A stretch of 64,000 bases of DNA from NCBI GenBank assembly GCA_016745215.1, contig CP050890.1, positions 7,519,001-7,583,000 of the forward strand. The letters are read 5' to 3'. The notes beneath the pieces are model-generated. The model was not told where the DNA came from and ran no database searches. It saw only the letters and a list, made by a program, of their open reading frames with translations. Shown piece by piece: positions 17,490-31,124 of the stretch. Source of the stretch: Thiohalocapsa sp. PB-PSB1 (GTDB taxonomy: Bacteria; Pseudomonadota; Gammaproteobacteria; Chromatiales; Chromatiaceae). Both the position numbers and the translations under genes were made by a program. Within the stretch, counting starts at the first letter, position 1. Every line of letters begins with the position of its first letter.

Positions 17490-18961
17490 GGCTCTCCTGG
17501 ATTTCATGGGAACCAATAAAAACTTTAAGAACAACCACTTAAGCTCATTTTTTCGTACACATCAAGGTTAAAATGTAGTCGAGCGCAAACTCTGTAACTC
17601 ATTGATTTATAATGTGTCAACCCCGAACCGGTCATATCCGTTGAGATCCAAGCATATCCTTTGATAGAGGTGTCCAAGGTTGGTGATGCCATAGCAGCGG
17701 CGTTTGATGACTTTGATCTTATTATTTAACCCCTCGACAAAGCCGCTGGTGTGTCGACCAATAAAATAATTCGTCACTTCCTCAAAGTGAGTATTCAGTG
17801 TCCCGAGGAAGCTATCGAAGCAACTGAGCTTGCGGTTGGTGACACGTTCCATCCAGCCACGCAGTTTGCGCTTACCCTGACCTTTTGATAGGCGGCTTTC
17901 ATAGATGGCAGTGAGTGATTCGCAAGCCTCATAGGCTTCTTGTAATTTTGGTGAATAGCGAAAGAGCCGATTCAGCATGCGTCGCTCATCTGCATTCAGA
18001 TCGGCGCGACGCTGACGCAGCAGCCAATGCACGTTCTTGAACGACTTGCGCTCTTCTTTGGAGAGGATATGGCACAGCCGTTTCCATTCGCTTTTGCGCA
18101 GGTTTTCCAGTCCATTTCGGTACAGCTTGGCAACATGGAATCGATCCGCGCAAATGTGTATGCGCTTGCCGAACACGGCTTTAGCGGCACCGATGAAGCC
18201 TTGATAAAGATCTGAGCACACAATCTGGACGGTATTTCGCAAGCGCTTGGGAATGCTGAGAAAAAACTCCTGTACGCTGGCCTTGGTGCGGTCGCCGAGC
18301 AGGCCGATGACATGCAATGTCTCGTTAATGTAAGCGCTGACAACGACGACAAAATCACGATGACCTTTTTTCAACGCAATCTCATCAATGCCAATGACCT
18401 CCAAGCGTTCAATTGCGTTCCAATCGACATCGCACGCCATGTTTCGATCCAAAATACCCTGCAGTGCGTCGACACCAATGGCATGCTTGCGACTGACATC
18501 CTCGAGCGTACTGTTGATCAACTCCAGCAGCATCTGCTGTTCGAATGCTTTTGTCACTCGGGAGCGCCGCGTGTACCATGACAGCGTTTGGCTCGTTGTC
18601 GGACGCCCTTCGCAGAAGTGGCATTGATAACGCTTCGGCCTCAAAATAAGAACAACTGTATACGCGAATAATGGCAAATGGCGTAACTCTATCTCTTGAC
18701 CATGGCCATACTCATGATCGATTGGCCGACCACAGCGATGACAGTTCGTACCCTCCAGTGTGCTATGCACATAGACTTTAAGTGTCTTGCGCTCGCCGAG
18801 CACCACGCGATCAACGGCGATATCAGGTAGATTTAAAAGCGTCTGAAGGGTCTCTTTATCAAATGTCATTATCAACAGCGTCCAGATGGGGTTTCAGCGA
18901 CAGGCGGTTCTCAAGTTGTTGATCTACATGATACAACAGTCCCAGGAGATCCGGGAGAGCC
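17490..18961. mobile_element. Complete ISL3-family insertion sequence
   Basis: A 1472-bp element. Its ends are imperfect inverted repeats: GGCTCTCCTGGATTTCATGG on the left and the inverse of GGCTCTCCCGGATCTCCTGG on the right. It is flanked by a perfect 8-bp direct repeat TAGAATGT (17482-17489 and 18962-18969), the target length expected for ISL3. Joining the flanks restores a repeat sequence also seen at 2260-2280 and 53505-53530 (inverse of CATTCTGGTTGAATAGCTG...), so it inserted into that repeat. Confidence 0.93.
17607..18869 (-). CDS. ISL3 family transposase
   Basis: About 420 residues. The N-terminal zinc ribbon has CHRCGRPI and CHFCEGRP, an HTH region follows, and the DDE core contains GIDEIALKKGH, VCSDLYQGF and a final Glu in HTSGFVEGLNNKIKVIKRR. 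ATG at 18869 was chosen (MTFDKETLQ); a TTG lies two codons upstream. The gene looks intact, and with both ends and the target duplication preserved, the element may be active. Confidence 0.94.
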   Translation of the reverse strand: MTFDKETLQTLLNLPDIAVDRVVLGERKTLKVYVHSTLEGTNCHRCGRPIDHEYGHGQEIELRHLPLFAYTVVLILRPKRYQCHFCEGRPTTSQTLSWYTRRSRVTKAFEQQMLLELINSTLEDVSRKHAIGVDALQGILDRNMACDVDWNAIERLEVIGIDEIALKKGHRDFVVVVSAYINETLHVIGLLGDRTKASVQEFFLSIPKRLRNTVQIVCSDLYQGFIGAAKAVFGKRIHICADRFHVAKLYRNGLENLRKSEWKRLCHILSKEERKSFKNVHWLLRQRRADLNADERRMLNRLFRYSPKLQEAYEACESLTAIYESRLSKGQGKRKLRGWMERVTNRKLSCFDSFLGTLNTHFEEVTNYFIGRHTSGFVEGLNNKIKVIKRRCYGITNLGHLYQRICLDLNGYDRFGVDTL

Positions 18962-18969
18962 TAGAATGT

Positions 18970-19334
18970 TCAGCTATTCAACCAGAATGCAGTTTGATTC
19001 ATATTCTTCGAAGGCAGCGCCCAGCAAATAGCTGCCCAGCAAACTTCAGGTTTCTCACGCCCCGATGTCATGTCTTTTCGATCCCGATCCCAAACCTGAT
19101 CAAGTCGCGCTGGGCGGGTTGCACCCTACTGCGAGCATGTGAAAGGACAGCGTGGCTATGCGGTCAGCGAGGAGCTTGGCGGAGATCGGATTGGTCTTCG
19201 ATACCGATACCGACGCCGATAGCGGTACCGAATGAGTCGGCAGGCGACACCCAAGCCAAAAACCTGTTTAGCTTGTTTCTGCACCATCGCTTATTTGGGC
19301 GCCAGGTATCCGTGCGCCCTGCATGCTCCTCGTG
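18970..19334. repeat. Repeat-only stretch with four-helix-bundle module copy B
   Basis: No gene. It starts with the broken repeat split by the ISL3 insertion (TCAGCTATTCAACCAGAATG...). From about 19129 to 19310 it is copy B of the decayed module: CGAGCATGTGAAAGGACAGCG, then a QRGYAVSEELGG reading, GATACCGATACCGACG and the tail CAAGCCAAAAACCTG. A further 45 bases (GGTATCCGTGCGCC...) are shared with 32430-32470. Confidence 0.7.
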
Positions 19335-20102
19335 AATTACGGTGACACTTTACCATTTACACTATTTTGTTCTGGGCTTATGCTAAGCGTATGTCTCGGC
19401 TCCCACGCATCATCGTTCCCGGCATCCCCCACCATGTGACGCAGCGTGGGAACAGACGCCAACAAGTTTTCATGAAGGAAGACGACTATGCGCTTTATAG
19501 AGATTGGCTAGCGAACGAGTGTCGATCAAACGGCGTGGACGTCTGGTCCTACTGCCTGATGCCGAACCATGTGCACTTGATTCTCGCACCCTCCAACGAG
19601 ACCGGCCTGTCCCGCGCCGTCGCGGAGACGCATCGTCGATATAGCGGCTACATCAACGCGCGATTGCGGGTAACCGGCCACCTGTTTCAAGGGCGGTTTG
19701 GCTGCGTGGCAATGAATGAAGCTCACTTGATGGCAGCCTTCCGCTACCTGGCTTTGAATCCCGTGAAGGCCAAACGAGCTGCGACGCCTGCCGACTGGCC
19801 CTGGTCCAGCACGCCAGCACATTTCCGGCGCGAAGACGATGGATTAGTCACTGTTCGACCTCTGCTGGATCGCGTCGATAATTTAGCGGAATTCTTGGAG
19901 ATGCCGGAAGATCCTGAACACTTGGCAGCTCTCACCAAGGGCCAAACCATCGGACGTCCACTGATGGACGATCAAAAGCTTGGCGAGCTTGAAAAGCAAC
20001 TTGGCCGAGCGCTACGTCAAGGCAAGCGAGGTCAGCCCGCTTCGCAAAAGAATGACCCGAAACAACGAAAATTGGTGTAAATGGTAAAGTGTCACCGTAA
20101 TT
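19335..20102. mobile_element. RAYT unit 2 with perfect 28-bp terminal inverted repeats
   Basis: The RAYT 2 gene is bounded by AATTACGGTGACACTTTACC... at 19335-19362 and its exact inverse at 20075-20102, 28 of 28 bases. The unit is 768 bp. The right repeat contains the transposase stop codon (20078-20080). No clear target duplication is seen. Confidence 0.9.
19391..20080 (+). CDS. REP-associated tyrosine transposase (Y1 family), copy 2
   Basis: A 229-residue RAYT, different in sequence from copy 1. It opens MSRLPRIIVPGIPHHVTQRG, has the HUH-type NHVHLIL motif at about residue 62 and the Tyr helix AFRYLALNPVKAKRA, and ends in a Lys/Gln-rich tail. I chose the ATG at 19391 since family members begin at this Met; the frame extends eight codons up into the terminal repeat. 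The last codons (LV and stop) lie inside the right inverted repeat. Confidence 0.93.
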   Translation: MSRLPRIIVPGIPHHVTQRGNRRQQVFMKEDDYALYRDWLANECRSNGVDVWSYCLMPNHVHLILAPSNETGLSRAVAETHRRYSGYINARLRVTGHLFQGRFGCVAMNEAHLMAAFRYLALNPVKAKRAATPADWPWSSTPAHFRREDDGLVTVRPLLDRVDNLAEFLEMPEDPEHLAALTKGQTIGRPLMDDQKLGELEKQLGRALRQGKRGQPASQKNDPKQRKLV

Positions 20103-20104
20103 AA

Positions 20105-20275
20105 TGGCCCAGCACCAAGGCTAAGCGGCTATTGGCAGCATTTAAGCGGAATGGATGGGAAGTAAAGCGATCATCTGGCTCGCACAAAACGCTGTGCAAT
20201 CCAGCGTACAAGGATTTTGTCATGGTTCCGGCTAGACACGCCCGATCTTGGCGTCGTCAGGGCTTCCAGCCCTGA
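20105..20275 (+). pseudogene. HicA-like toxin remnant
   Basis: Directly after the right RAYT repeat, one frame reads STKAKRLLAAFKRNGWEVKR then SSGSHKTLCNP, the signature of HicA/YcfA mRNA interferases (Gly-Trp turn, then G-S-H-x-T/K with the catalytic His). No start codon is in frame before it: the nearby ATG at 20104 is in the wrong frame, as if one or two bases had been lost. The C-terminal part degenerates into a repeat hairpin and stops at 20275. No hicB is present. It looks like a toxin gene destroyed at its 5' end and tail. Bases 20276-20375 hold only small hairpins (GGCCAAGATGGCC, GGGCCGAAGTGGCCG). Confidence 0.7.
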
Positions 20276-20375
20276 GGGTGTCAGGCCAAGATGGCCTGCG
20301 TACGCAATCTGCGGGCCGAAGTGGCCGGAACGATGATCAAGGTCAAATAAGTAAACTGTCCCCGGAGCTGGAGAC

Positions 20376-23620
<3,245 letters not shown>

Positions 23621-23624
<4 letters not shown>

Positions 23625-24781
23625 AGCGGCTCCATGCCCTCGTTCAGGATCTCCAGGTAGCGGCGATAGCCGAACAACCGATTGCGACGCCCGCCGGTCA
23701 GCTCGTCCACCAGGCCGAGGGCGGTGAGCGCCTCGACGGCCTTGGATGCCGTCGGAAAGCTGATCCGCGCCGACTCCGCGAGCGCTCCGAGGGCGAGGAT
23801 CGGGCGCTGCCGCAAGACCTCGTGCACCGCGAGCAGGGTCGCCGTGCGCCGTTCGCCGCGCTCGCGAATCAGCGCCGCATCCTCGTCGAACAGTTGCAGC
23901 AGACGCCGGGTCGTCTCCACCGCCCCGCTCGCCGTGACCTCGACACCTTCGAGGAAGAATGCCAACCAGGCCTCCCAGTCGCCGTCCTCGCGGATCGCAC
24001 CCAGACGCTCGTAGTAGAGCGCGCGGTGCTGCTTGAAGAACAGGCTGAGATAGAGCAGGGGTTGGGACAACAACCCGCGGGCATGCAGCAATAGCGCAAT
24101 CAGCAGGCGCCCGACACGCCCGTTGCCGTCGAGAAAGGGATGGATGGTCTCGAACTGCACATGCGCCAGCGCCGCCTGGATCAAGGCCGGCTGGTTCTCG
24201 GCGTTCAGGAACCGTTCCAGTTCCGCCAGGCAGGGCTCCACGTGCTGGGGTGGCGGGGGCACGAAACGGGCGTTGCCGGGGCGGGTGCCGCCGATCCAGT
24301 TCTGGGAGCGTCGAAACGCGCCCGGCTCCTTGTCCGCACCAGGTCCACGTGCCAGCAGGCGCTCGTGGACCTCGCGCAACAGCCGGTTGCAGAGCGGAAA
24401 ACCCTCGCGCATCCGCGCCAGCCCGTGCTCCAGCGCGGCGACATAGTTGGAGACTTCGAGCACATCGTCCAGAGGCACCCCGGGCGCCTCGTCCGCCTCG
24501 AACATCAGCAGGTCCGACAGCGAGGATTGGGTGCCCTCGATCTGCGATGACACTACCGCCTCGCGACGCACGTAGGCATAGAGAAAGAGGTTCGGGTCCG
24601 GCAGCAGCATGCCGACGCTGTCCAGCCGACCCAAGGCCATCGTCGCCCGCTCCAGAGCGGCCTGGAGCCCATCGTCCAGAACCAACGGCGGTCGCGGCGG
24701 CAGGGGTAAGGGCACGCAGGCCCGCACCTGCTCGCCGCCGACGGCCGTGATCTCGAAAGCTCCGGTGGCCCCGCGTTGCAT
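23621..24781 (-). CDS. Fic family protein (AMP-transferase) inside the type I RM operon
   Basis: A 386-residue Fic-domain protein. The catalytic motif HPFLDGNGRVGR stands at residues 214-225 with its His, Asp and Arg all present, so it should transfer AMP from ATP to a target protein. An inhibitory helix motif of the (S/T)xxxE(G/N) type is visible as SSQIEG at 78-83, placing it in the self-inhibited class with the inhibitor N-terminal. A C-terminal winged-helix region (about 310-370) suggests DNA binding. It lies between hsdS and hsdR and overlaps hsdR by four bases. Such Fic genes recur in hsd operons, but their target is not settled. Confidence 0.93.
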
Positions 24782-24865
24782 GGCGTCGTCAAAGCTCGCT
24801 TAAATAAGCAGGACTGTTATTAAAACTCCGGCGCAAAAATTTAACAATGAGCGGAGTGTGCAAGG

Positions 24866-26129
24866 TCATAGCAAGGCCTCTGCCATCTTCCCGGCGTCCT
24901 TGAGGCGGATCTCGCCGGACATGAGCTTGGGGAGGAGGAGGTCGCGGGTTTGGGCGAGGGTGCGGGATTCGGCCGTGTTGCTGCGGATTCTGGCGTCAAG
25001 CGGCGACACAACATCTTCAAACAATGTGATCAACGTTGAACCGGGATCAATGACCTCTAGTGCAGCAAACTGTTTCTTGTTGATAGACCCAAAGACTGTT
25101 CCGGTATGCTCGTACTTCTTGAGTTCCAGCTGCAGCCCCCAGGCACTGTAGTAGGTAAATGACTCAAGCCCTTCTGCGTGGGAGATCGCGGATACCCCAC
25201 GTCCAATACAGCACCGTTCCCAGGAAAGATTGATGTCCCCGACGGGCGCTCGAACGCTTACGAGCGTATCGCCGGCCTGAGCGATTCTCGTGGGTGCTGA
25301 GCAGTACTTGCGATTTGTTGGATACCGGAAACCGAAATCAGTTCGGCCCTGAAAGAAAGGCAATCCCTCTCCAGCATCGTTGTAGGTACTACCGGGAGGA
25401 GACTGCCCCATCGTCAGCCTAAAGAAGTTGCCAACAGTGGTCCACACCCACCCCTCCGGCTTCCCCTCCGCATCCAGCCGATCGGGGAACAGGTCCCACA
25501 GCTCGGGGGCGAGGTAGGGCTCGCGACCCTCGGCCTTGGCCCGCGTGGGGCCGAAGTCCACGAACCAGTCCCTGAAGATCGCCCGCGCCAGCGCCTCCAG
25601 CGTCTCGTTGGTCCGGCGGTTCAGCTCGATTTTGTCGTCGAGGGCTCCGAGCAACGTAGAAATCGCGGCCTGCTCTGCTTTGCCCGGAACCGGAAGGCGG
25701 AACTTCGGCACGTCGGCGCATCGCAGGCTATCGAACACAGCCCCAACGTTCAGAAAAGTCTCGACCTGTTCCCACCAATGGGGACTTCTGGCGAGCCACC
25801 GCAAAAAAGGCGGATACACCCGCTCTCCGTTCGAGCGCAGAAGGACCAAATTTTGTCCCAATGCGAACTGCATGCCTGGTCGCACGAAAGCGGTTTCACC
25901 GGGATTGCATCGGCGTGAGAGTACAACGTCGAACGCTTCGGGCTTCGCCTTTTTGGTCCATTCCTCGAAATCTTTCCGGCTTATCTTTCTGGCGCTCGCA
26001 AGGTCGAGTTCCCCTCCTCGCATCTCTGGAATCGATACATAGGGCATTCCCATCTCACGCTTAGGCGGAGTCTTGTGTAGGCAATCAATCAACTCAACTC
26101 CGGCTTCCGTCAGGGTCAGTTCTCGCCAA

Positions 26130-26137
<8 letters not shown>
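24866..26137 (-). CDS. hsdS: Type I restriction enzyme specificity subunit
   Basis: A 423-residue HsdS, which chooses the bipartite DNA target for modification and cutting. Two target-recognition domains are separated by the conserved helix with ALDDKIELNRRTNETLEALA and AIFRDWFVDFGPTRAK, and a second repeat of this type ends the protein (LDARIRSNTAESRTLAQTRD, LLPKLMSGEI). The start overlaps the hsdM end by eight bases. The recognition domains have lower GC than the rest, as is usual for swapped TRDs. 84 bases with no gene separate it from fic. Confidence 0.94.
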
Positions 26138-27707
<1,570 letters not shown>

Positions 27708-27761
27708 TGCCTGGTCTCCTGTTGCGTTGCGTTGTTTGCCTAAATGAGCCCCGGGCACAGT

Positions 27762-28007
27762 CTACTTGATCCACCAGCATTCTGACGCAGACGAGTGAAT
27801 GGTCCCCGAACCTCGATGGTGTGCAGGATCATGGCGGGCTCCGGGTCGATCGATGGTTTCGATGATGCCCTCGTCATCCTCCTCGTCGAGGATCACGACG
27901 CCTCGGTCGCCGTTGCGGCGGATGGCAGCCGGCTCGCGGTCGTTGTCGATGCGGTCCACGACGTGCCTGAGGTTGGGGCGCAGTGCGGTCGTGGTCGGGG
28001 ATTGCAG
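27762..28007 (-). pseudogene. Phd/YefM-like antitoxin remnant
   Basis: One frame reads TTTALRPNLRHVVDRIDNDR, then EPAAIRRNGDRGVVILDEED and IIETI, which resembles the Phd/YefM antitoxin fold (helix, Asp-rich turn, strand, E-x-x-x-I-x-E-T helix). No proper start codon is found at the expected place, and after IIETI the frame changes into unrelated residues. No toxin gene is recognisable downstream before hsdM. Call is by motif resemblance only. Confidence 0.4.
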
Positions 28008-28017
28008 GTTGGGCCGC

Positions 28018-28294
28018 TCAGCGTCGGTCGCTCGTGAGGCCCAGGCGGGCTCGGAAGCGGGCGGTGGCCTCGGCGAGGCGCTGGCAGGAGGCTTCGGCTT
28101 GCGCGGCCGGTAGCGCGTCCAGGGTCTCGGTCAGTTCCGCGAGCGATGCCTCGATCGCCGCTTCGACGTCCGCGTGTGGGATGGCTTCGGTGGTGGCCGC
28201 CTCGGTTTTGGCGGTGCCGCACGGGGCCGTTGGTGCCGGTTCGACCAGTGCGCTGCGCGGGATCATCCGGGGGCAGACGATAGGCGTCTTTCAT
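28018..28294 (-). pseudogene. Small frameshifted gene upstream of hsdM
   Basis: A strong ribosome site (GAGGAAAGG, six bases before ATG at 28294) starts a reading MKDAYRLPPDDPAQ. That frame soon becomes Arg/Pro-rich nonsense, while the neighbouring frame continues as a credible helical protein (VEAAIEASLAELTETLDALP, then QRLAEATARFRARLGL) to a stop at 28018. A one-base change between about 28200 and 28280 would join them into a protein of about 92 residues. No family recognised. The gene could instead start at the ATG in the second frame (28266), which has no ribosome site. Confidence 0.45.
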
Positions 28295-28413
28295 GTACGA
28301 CCTTTCCTCGGCGTTATCAAATATCGCCAAAGTGAAGTGAGGCGGATAACCAAGAGAGTGCATGCTGGGTATTCCCTCTAAGTGAAAAAGGTGGTCTGTC
28401 TCCGTTTTCTCGC

Positions 28414-28497
28414 GAAAAACACCGCAGCCCGGTCGATCCCGCGCAGGATCACATGCATTGGGTAGCCGGCGGCGATGATACGTGCGCGTCTAGGCAT
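28414..28497 (-). pseudogene. RAYT 1 N-terminal remnant
   Basis: The first 28 codons of RAYT 1 (MPRRARIIAAGYPMHVILRG...) with the same flank (CAAGTCTAGCAGAAAAAC) as at 11761-11930; the other 211 codons are missing. This shows that the duplicated module on the right once carried the same RAYT gene and lost it, or that duplication started inside it. Confidence 0.85.
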
Positions 28498-28552
28498 GGA
28501 TAATAGGATCTCAAAGACAATAGCAATATAGCACCGAACCAAGTCTAGCAGA

Positions 28553-28625
28553 AAAACGTGGTCTGTCCCTGTTTTCCCCCTTTTCCCCCTGGTCTGTCCC
28601 TGTTTTCCCCGCTGTTTTCCCCTCT
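28553..28625. repeat. Tandem GGTCTGTCCC...TTTTCCCC motifs
   Basis: Two full copies of GGTCTGTCCCTGTTTTCCCC (28559 and 28592) and a partial third, separated by short C-rich spacers. They are the repeats that flank RAYT 1; a variant GGTCTGTCTCCGTTTTCTCG lies at about 28391. Confidence 0.8.
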
Positions 28626-28782
28626 AATCCTCCAGGCTGCCTCTCGATCGTGTACAGAACGCCCGAAAAATATGGGTAAAGCTACTAGGAATGACCTGGG
28701 GAGCATTCAGGGTTGCGTCAGAGCCTGGATGCCATCAACTCGGGTTGATACAAGGCTGCAAACAAACCAGGCGGTCCAGCAT

Positions 28783-29790
28783 ATGTCTGAGCAACCATCG
28801 AGGCTGCCGTTGCCACCACGCCCACTGCGAGCCGACGGCGAACCAAGGCGCATCGGCGTCGAGATCGAATTCGGTGGCCTGAGCGTTGACGAGATCACCG
28901 AGCTGGTCGCCGATCAGTTTGGTGGCGACAGTGAGACCATCGGACGCTATGAGCGACAGATCAGCGGCGATCCGGCTGGCCCCTGGTCCGTCGAATTGGA
29001 TTTTACTCTGCTGAAAGAGCTGGGTCGCCGCGAACGCGACAGCGAGGGTCTGGCCGCCACGGTTGAGTCGCTGGCCGAAGAAACCCTGCGGCAGCTCTCC
29101 GAGCCGGTGGTGCCAGTGGAAGTCGTAAGCCCGCCGCTGCCGATGTCGCGCCTCGGCGAGGTCGAGCAACTGATCGGTCGGCTGCGCGAGGCCGGTGCCC
29201 GAGGTACCGGGGACGAACTGATCTACGTCTTCGGTATGCAGCTGAATCCGGAATTGCCGGACACCGACGTCGACACCGCACGACAGTATCTGCAAGCCTT
29301 TCTATGCCTGGAGGACTGGTTGCGCGAGCGTGCACAGGTGGACCTGGCCCGGCGCCTGACCTTGTTTGCCGACCCCTTCCCTAAGAACTACATCCGTACC
29401 TGCATCGATCCAGGCTATACCCCAAACCGCGACCGGCTGATCGATGACTATCTGCAGGAGAATCCGACGCGCAATCGTGCTTTGGATATGCTGCCATTGT
29501 TCACCCATTGGGATGCGCAGCGGGTACAGGACAAAGTCGACGATCGCCGGGTCAAGGCACGGCCGACGCTGCATTACCGGCTGCCCAACTGCGAAATCGA
29601 CAAACCCGGCTGGGGACTCGCCACGATCTGGGCGGATTGGCTGGTGCTCGAGCGACTGGCCACGGATGCGGTTCAGCTCGGCGCCATCTGTCGCCATTAC
29701 GCGACCTTCCTGGATCGCCCCCTCGCCCGGCTCAGCGGCAATTGGTTACAGGAGTGCGAGAAATGGCTGCGCACCGAAGGGCTCCTCTAA
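28783..29790 (+). CDS. Putative amidoligase, copy 2
   Basis: Second copy of the 335-residue Amidoligase_2 protein, 16,645 bases right of copy 1. Visible differences in the protein are few: T to I and G to S in the segment DEITELVADQFGGDSE, and R to S in RERDSEGL. The E-x-E motif is intact. The ribosome site is changed from AGGAGG to AGGCGG (28770-28775), which should lower initiation, so this copy may be expressed less. It overlaps the amidotransferase gene as in copy 1. Confidence 0.85.
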   Translation: MSEQPSRLPLPPRPLRADGEPRRIGVEIEFGGLSVDEITELVADQFGGDSETIGRYERQISGDPAGPWSVELDFTLLKELGRRERDSEGLAATVESLAEETLRQLSEPVVPVEVVSPPLPMSRLGEVEQLIGRLREAGARGTGDELIYVFGMQLNPELPDTDVDTARQYLQAFLCLEDWLRERAQVDLARRLTLFADPFPKNYIRTCIDPGYTPNRDRLIDDYLQENPTRNRALDMLPLFTHWDAQRVQDKVDDRRVKARPTLHYRLPNCEIDKPGWGLATIWADWLVLERLATDAVQLGAICRHYATFLDRPLARLSGNWLQECEKWLRTEGLL

Positions 29791-30473
29791 TCGCCGTCAC
29801 CGGACCCTCCCGGGGCGGGCTGGCGCCGCGGCTGCTGGTGACGCTGGGGCTCAGGCTCGAGGGCGCCCGGGTGCTGACGCTCACCCCAAGGCAGGTCTGG
29901 TCGGAGCTGGATCTGGACCGGGTCGACGGCGTCGTCATCACCGGTGGGCATGATGTAGATCCCGTGCTCTATGCCGCAGCCCCGGAAGTGAAGCCCAAAC
30001 ATGACCCGGCCCGGGATGCTCTGGAATCCGCTGTCATCGACCGCAGCCTAGCCCTGGGTTTGCCATTGCTCGGCATCTGCCGCGGCGCCCAATTACTGAA
30101 TGTCCGCCTTAGCGGCAGTTTGTTCCAGGAATTGCGCTCGCGTCGGCGGCGCACGTCCAACCGTTGGACCATCCTGCCGCTGAAGACATTGCGGGTGGAG
30201 CCAGGCACCCGTTTACAACAGATGATTCGCCGTCCGCGGGCGCGGATCAACAGCCTGCATAATCAGGGCATCGATCGGCTCGGCGATGGATTGGTGGTCG
30301 CTGGCCGCGACCTCGATGGCATCGTGCAGGCGGTGGAAATGCCTGGGCGTCCGTTCGTGCTCGGCGTACAGTGGCACCCGGAATTTTTGCTCTACCAGAG
30401 CCACCAGCGGCGCCTGTTCCGCACGCTGGTGGACCAGGCACACCGCTATCGTACCCAACATCCATCGAGTTGA
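29763..30473 (+). CDS. Class I glutamine amidotransferase-like hydrolase (C26), copy 2
   Basis: Identical in layout to copy 1 at 13118, with Cys at about 106 (GICRGAQ) and His-Glu in GVQWHPEF. The only residue change I see is V to A in RRPRARI. ATG at 29763 with AGGAG upstream, overlapping the amidoligase by 28 bases. Near identity over 711 bases means the duplication is recent or is kept uniform by gene conversion. Confidence 0.88.
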   Translation: MAAHRRAPLIAVTGPSRGGLAPRLLVTLGLRLEGARVLTLTPRQVWSELDLDRVDGVVITGGHDVDPVLYAAAPEVKPKHDPARDALESAVIDRSLALGLPLLGICRGAQLLNVRLSGSLFQELRSRRRRTSNRWTILPLKTLRVEPGTRLQQMIRRPRARINSLHNQGIDRLGDGLVVAGRDLDGIVQAVEMPGRPFVLGVQWHPEFLLYQSHQRRLFRTLVDQAHRYRTQHPSS

Positions 30474-31124
30474 ATGTGACAGGCGACCTCGGCTCGAGAT
30501 CCAAATTGTAAACCGGACCCTGCACAGCCTGCCTTCTGCAAAGCGGGATAGGCAGCTTTTGTACATCCAGCCCCCCGTTCGGTCATCCAGCAAGCCTCCG
30601 CTTTGCGATCAGGAGTTCGGCTCAGGCGATTGTTGGAGAAAACAGACCAACTGGCGCCGGACGAAGGACAAGCCAGGCGGTCTGTTTTTCGACAGAAATC
30701 GCCCTGGATAACTGGACCCGCTCAATGATGGGCGATCAGGTCGGCGCCGACCAAAACCATGCCTTGAACCGGGTGATTTAGCTTGTTGAAATCCCTATAC
30801 TCGGCGAAGACGGCTGGGCTGGATGAGAGGCTGGGCGAAGAATTTAGGAGCAAGCCTTTCGCTGGAGTGCGGCAAGTCCAGGGATAACGGACAGCGAGCA
30901 ACCATTCGCCAAGGCAGCAGACCGCCAAGGTCGGTCATAAGGTATTCTTCACTGAGCCTTCGTGCGCTGCGCGAGCGTAAACCGCCCCCGTCCTCGATCG
31001 ATGGCACGACGTGCACTCGAACGTCAGTGCTTCGAACGATGGCTCCAGTTCGTTTTCAGCGGGTCACAAACAAGAGCGTTCAACCATCTCGTTATCGACT
31101 TGATCCCGTCTCGAAGGGGGAATC
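30474..31124. other. Gene-free gap with a long hairpin, module copy 2
   Basis: Repeat of 13829-14478 with a handful of substitutions and one extra base (GCGGGATAGG instead of GCGGGTAGG). The GGCGATTG hairpin is at about 30624-30703. No gene seen. Confidence 0.6.
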
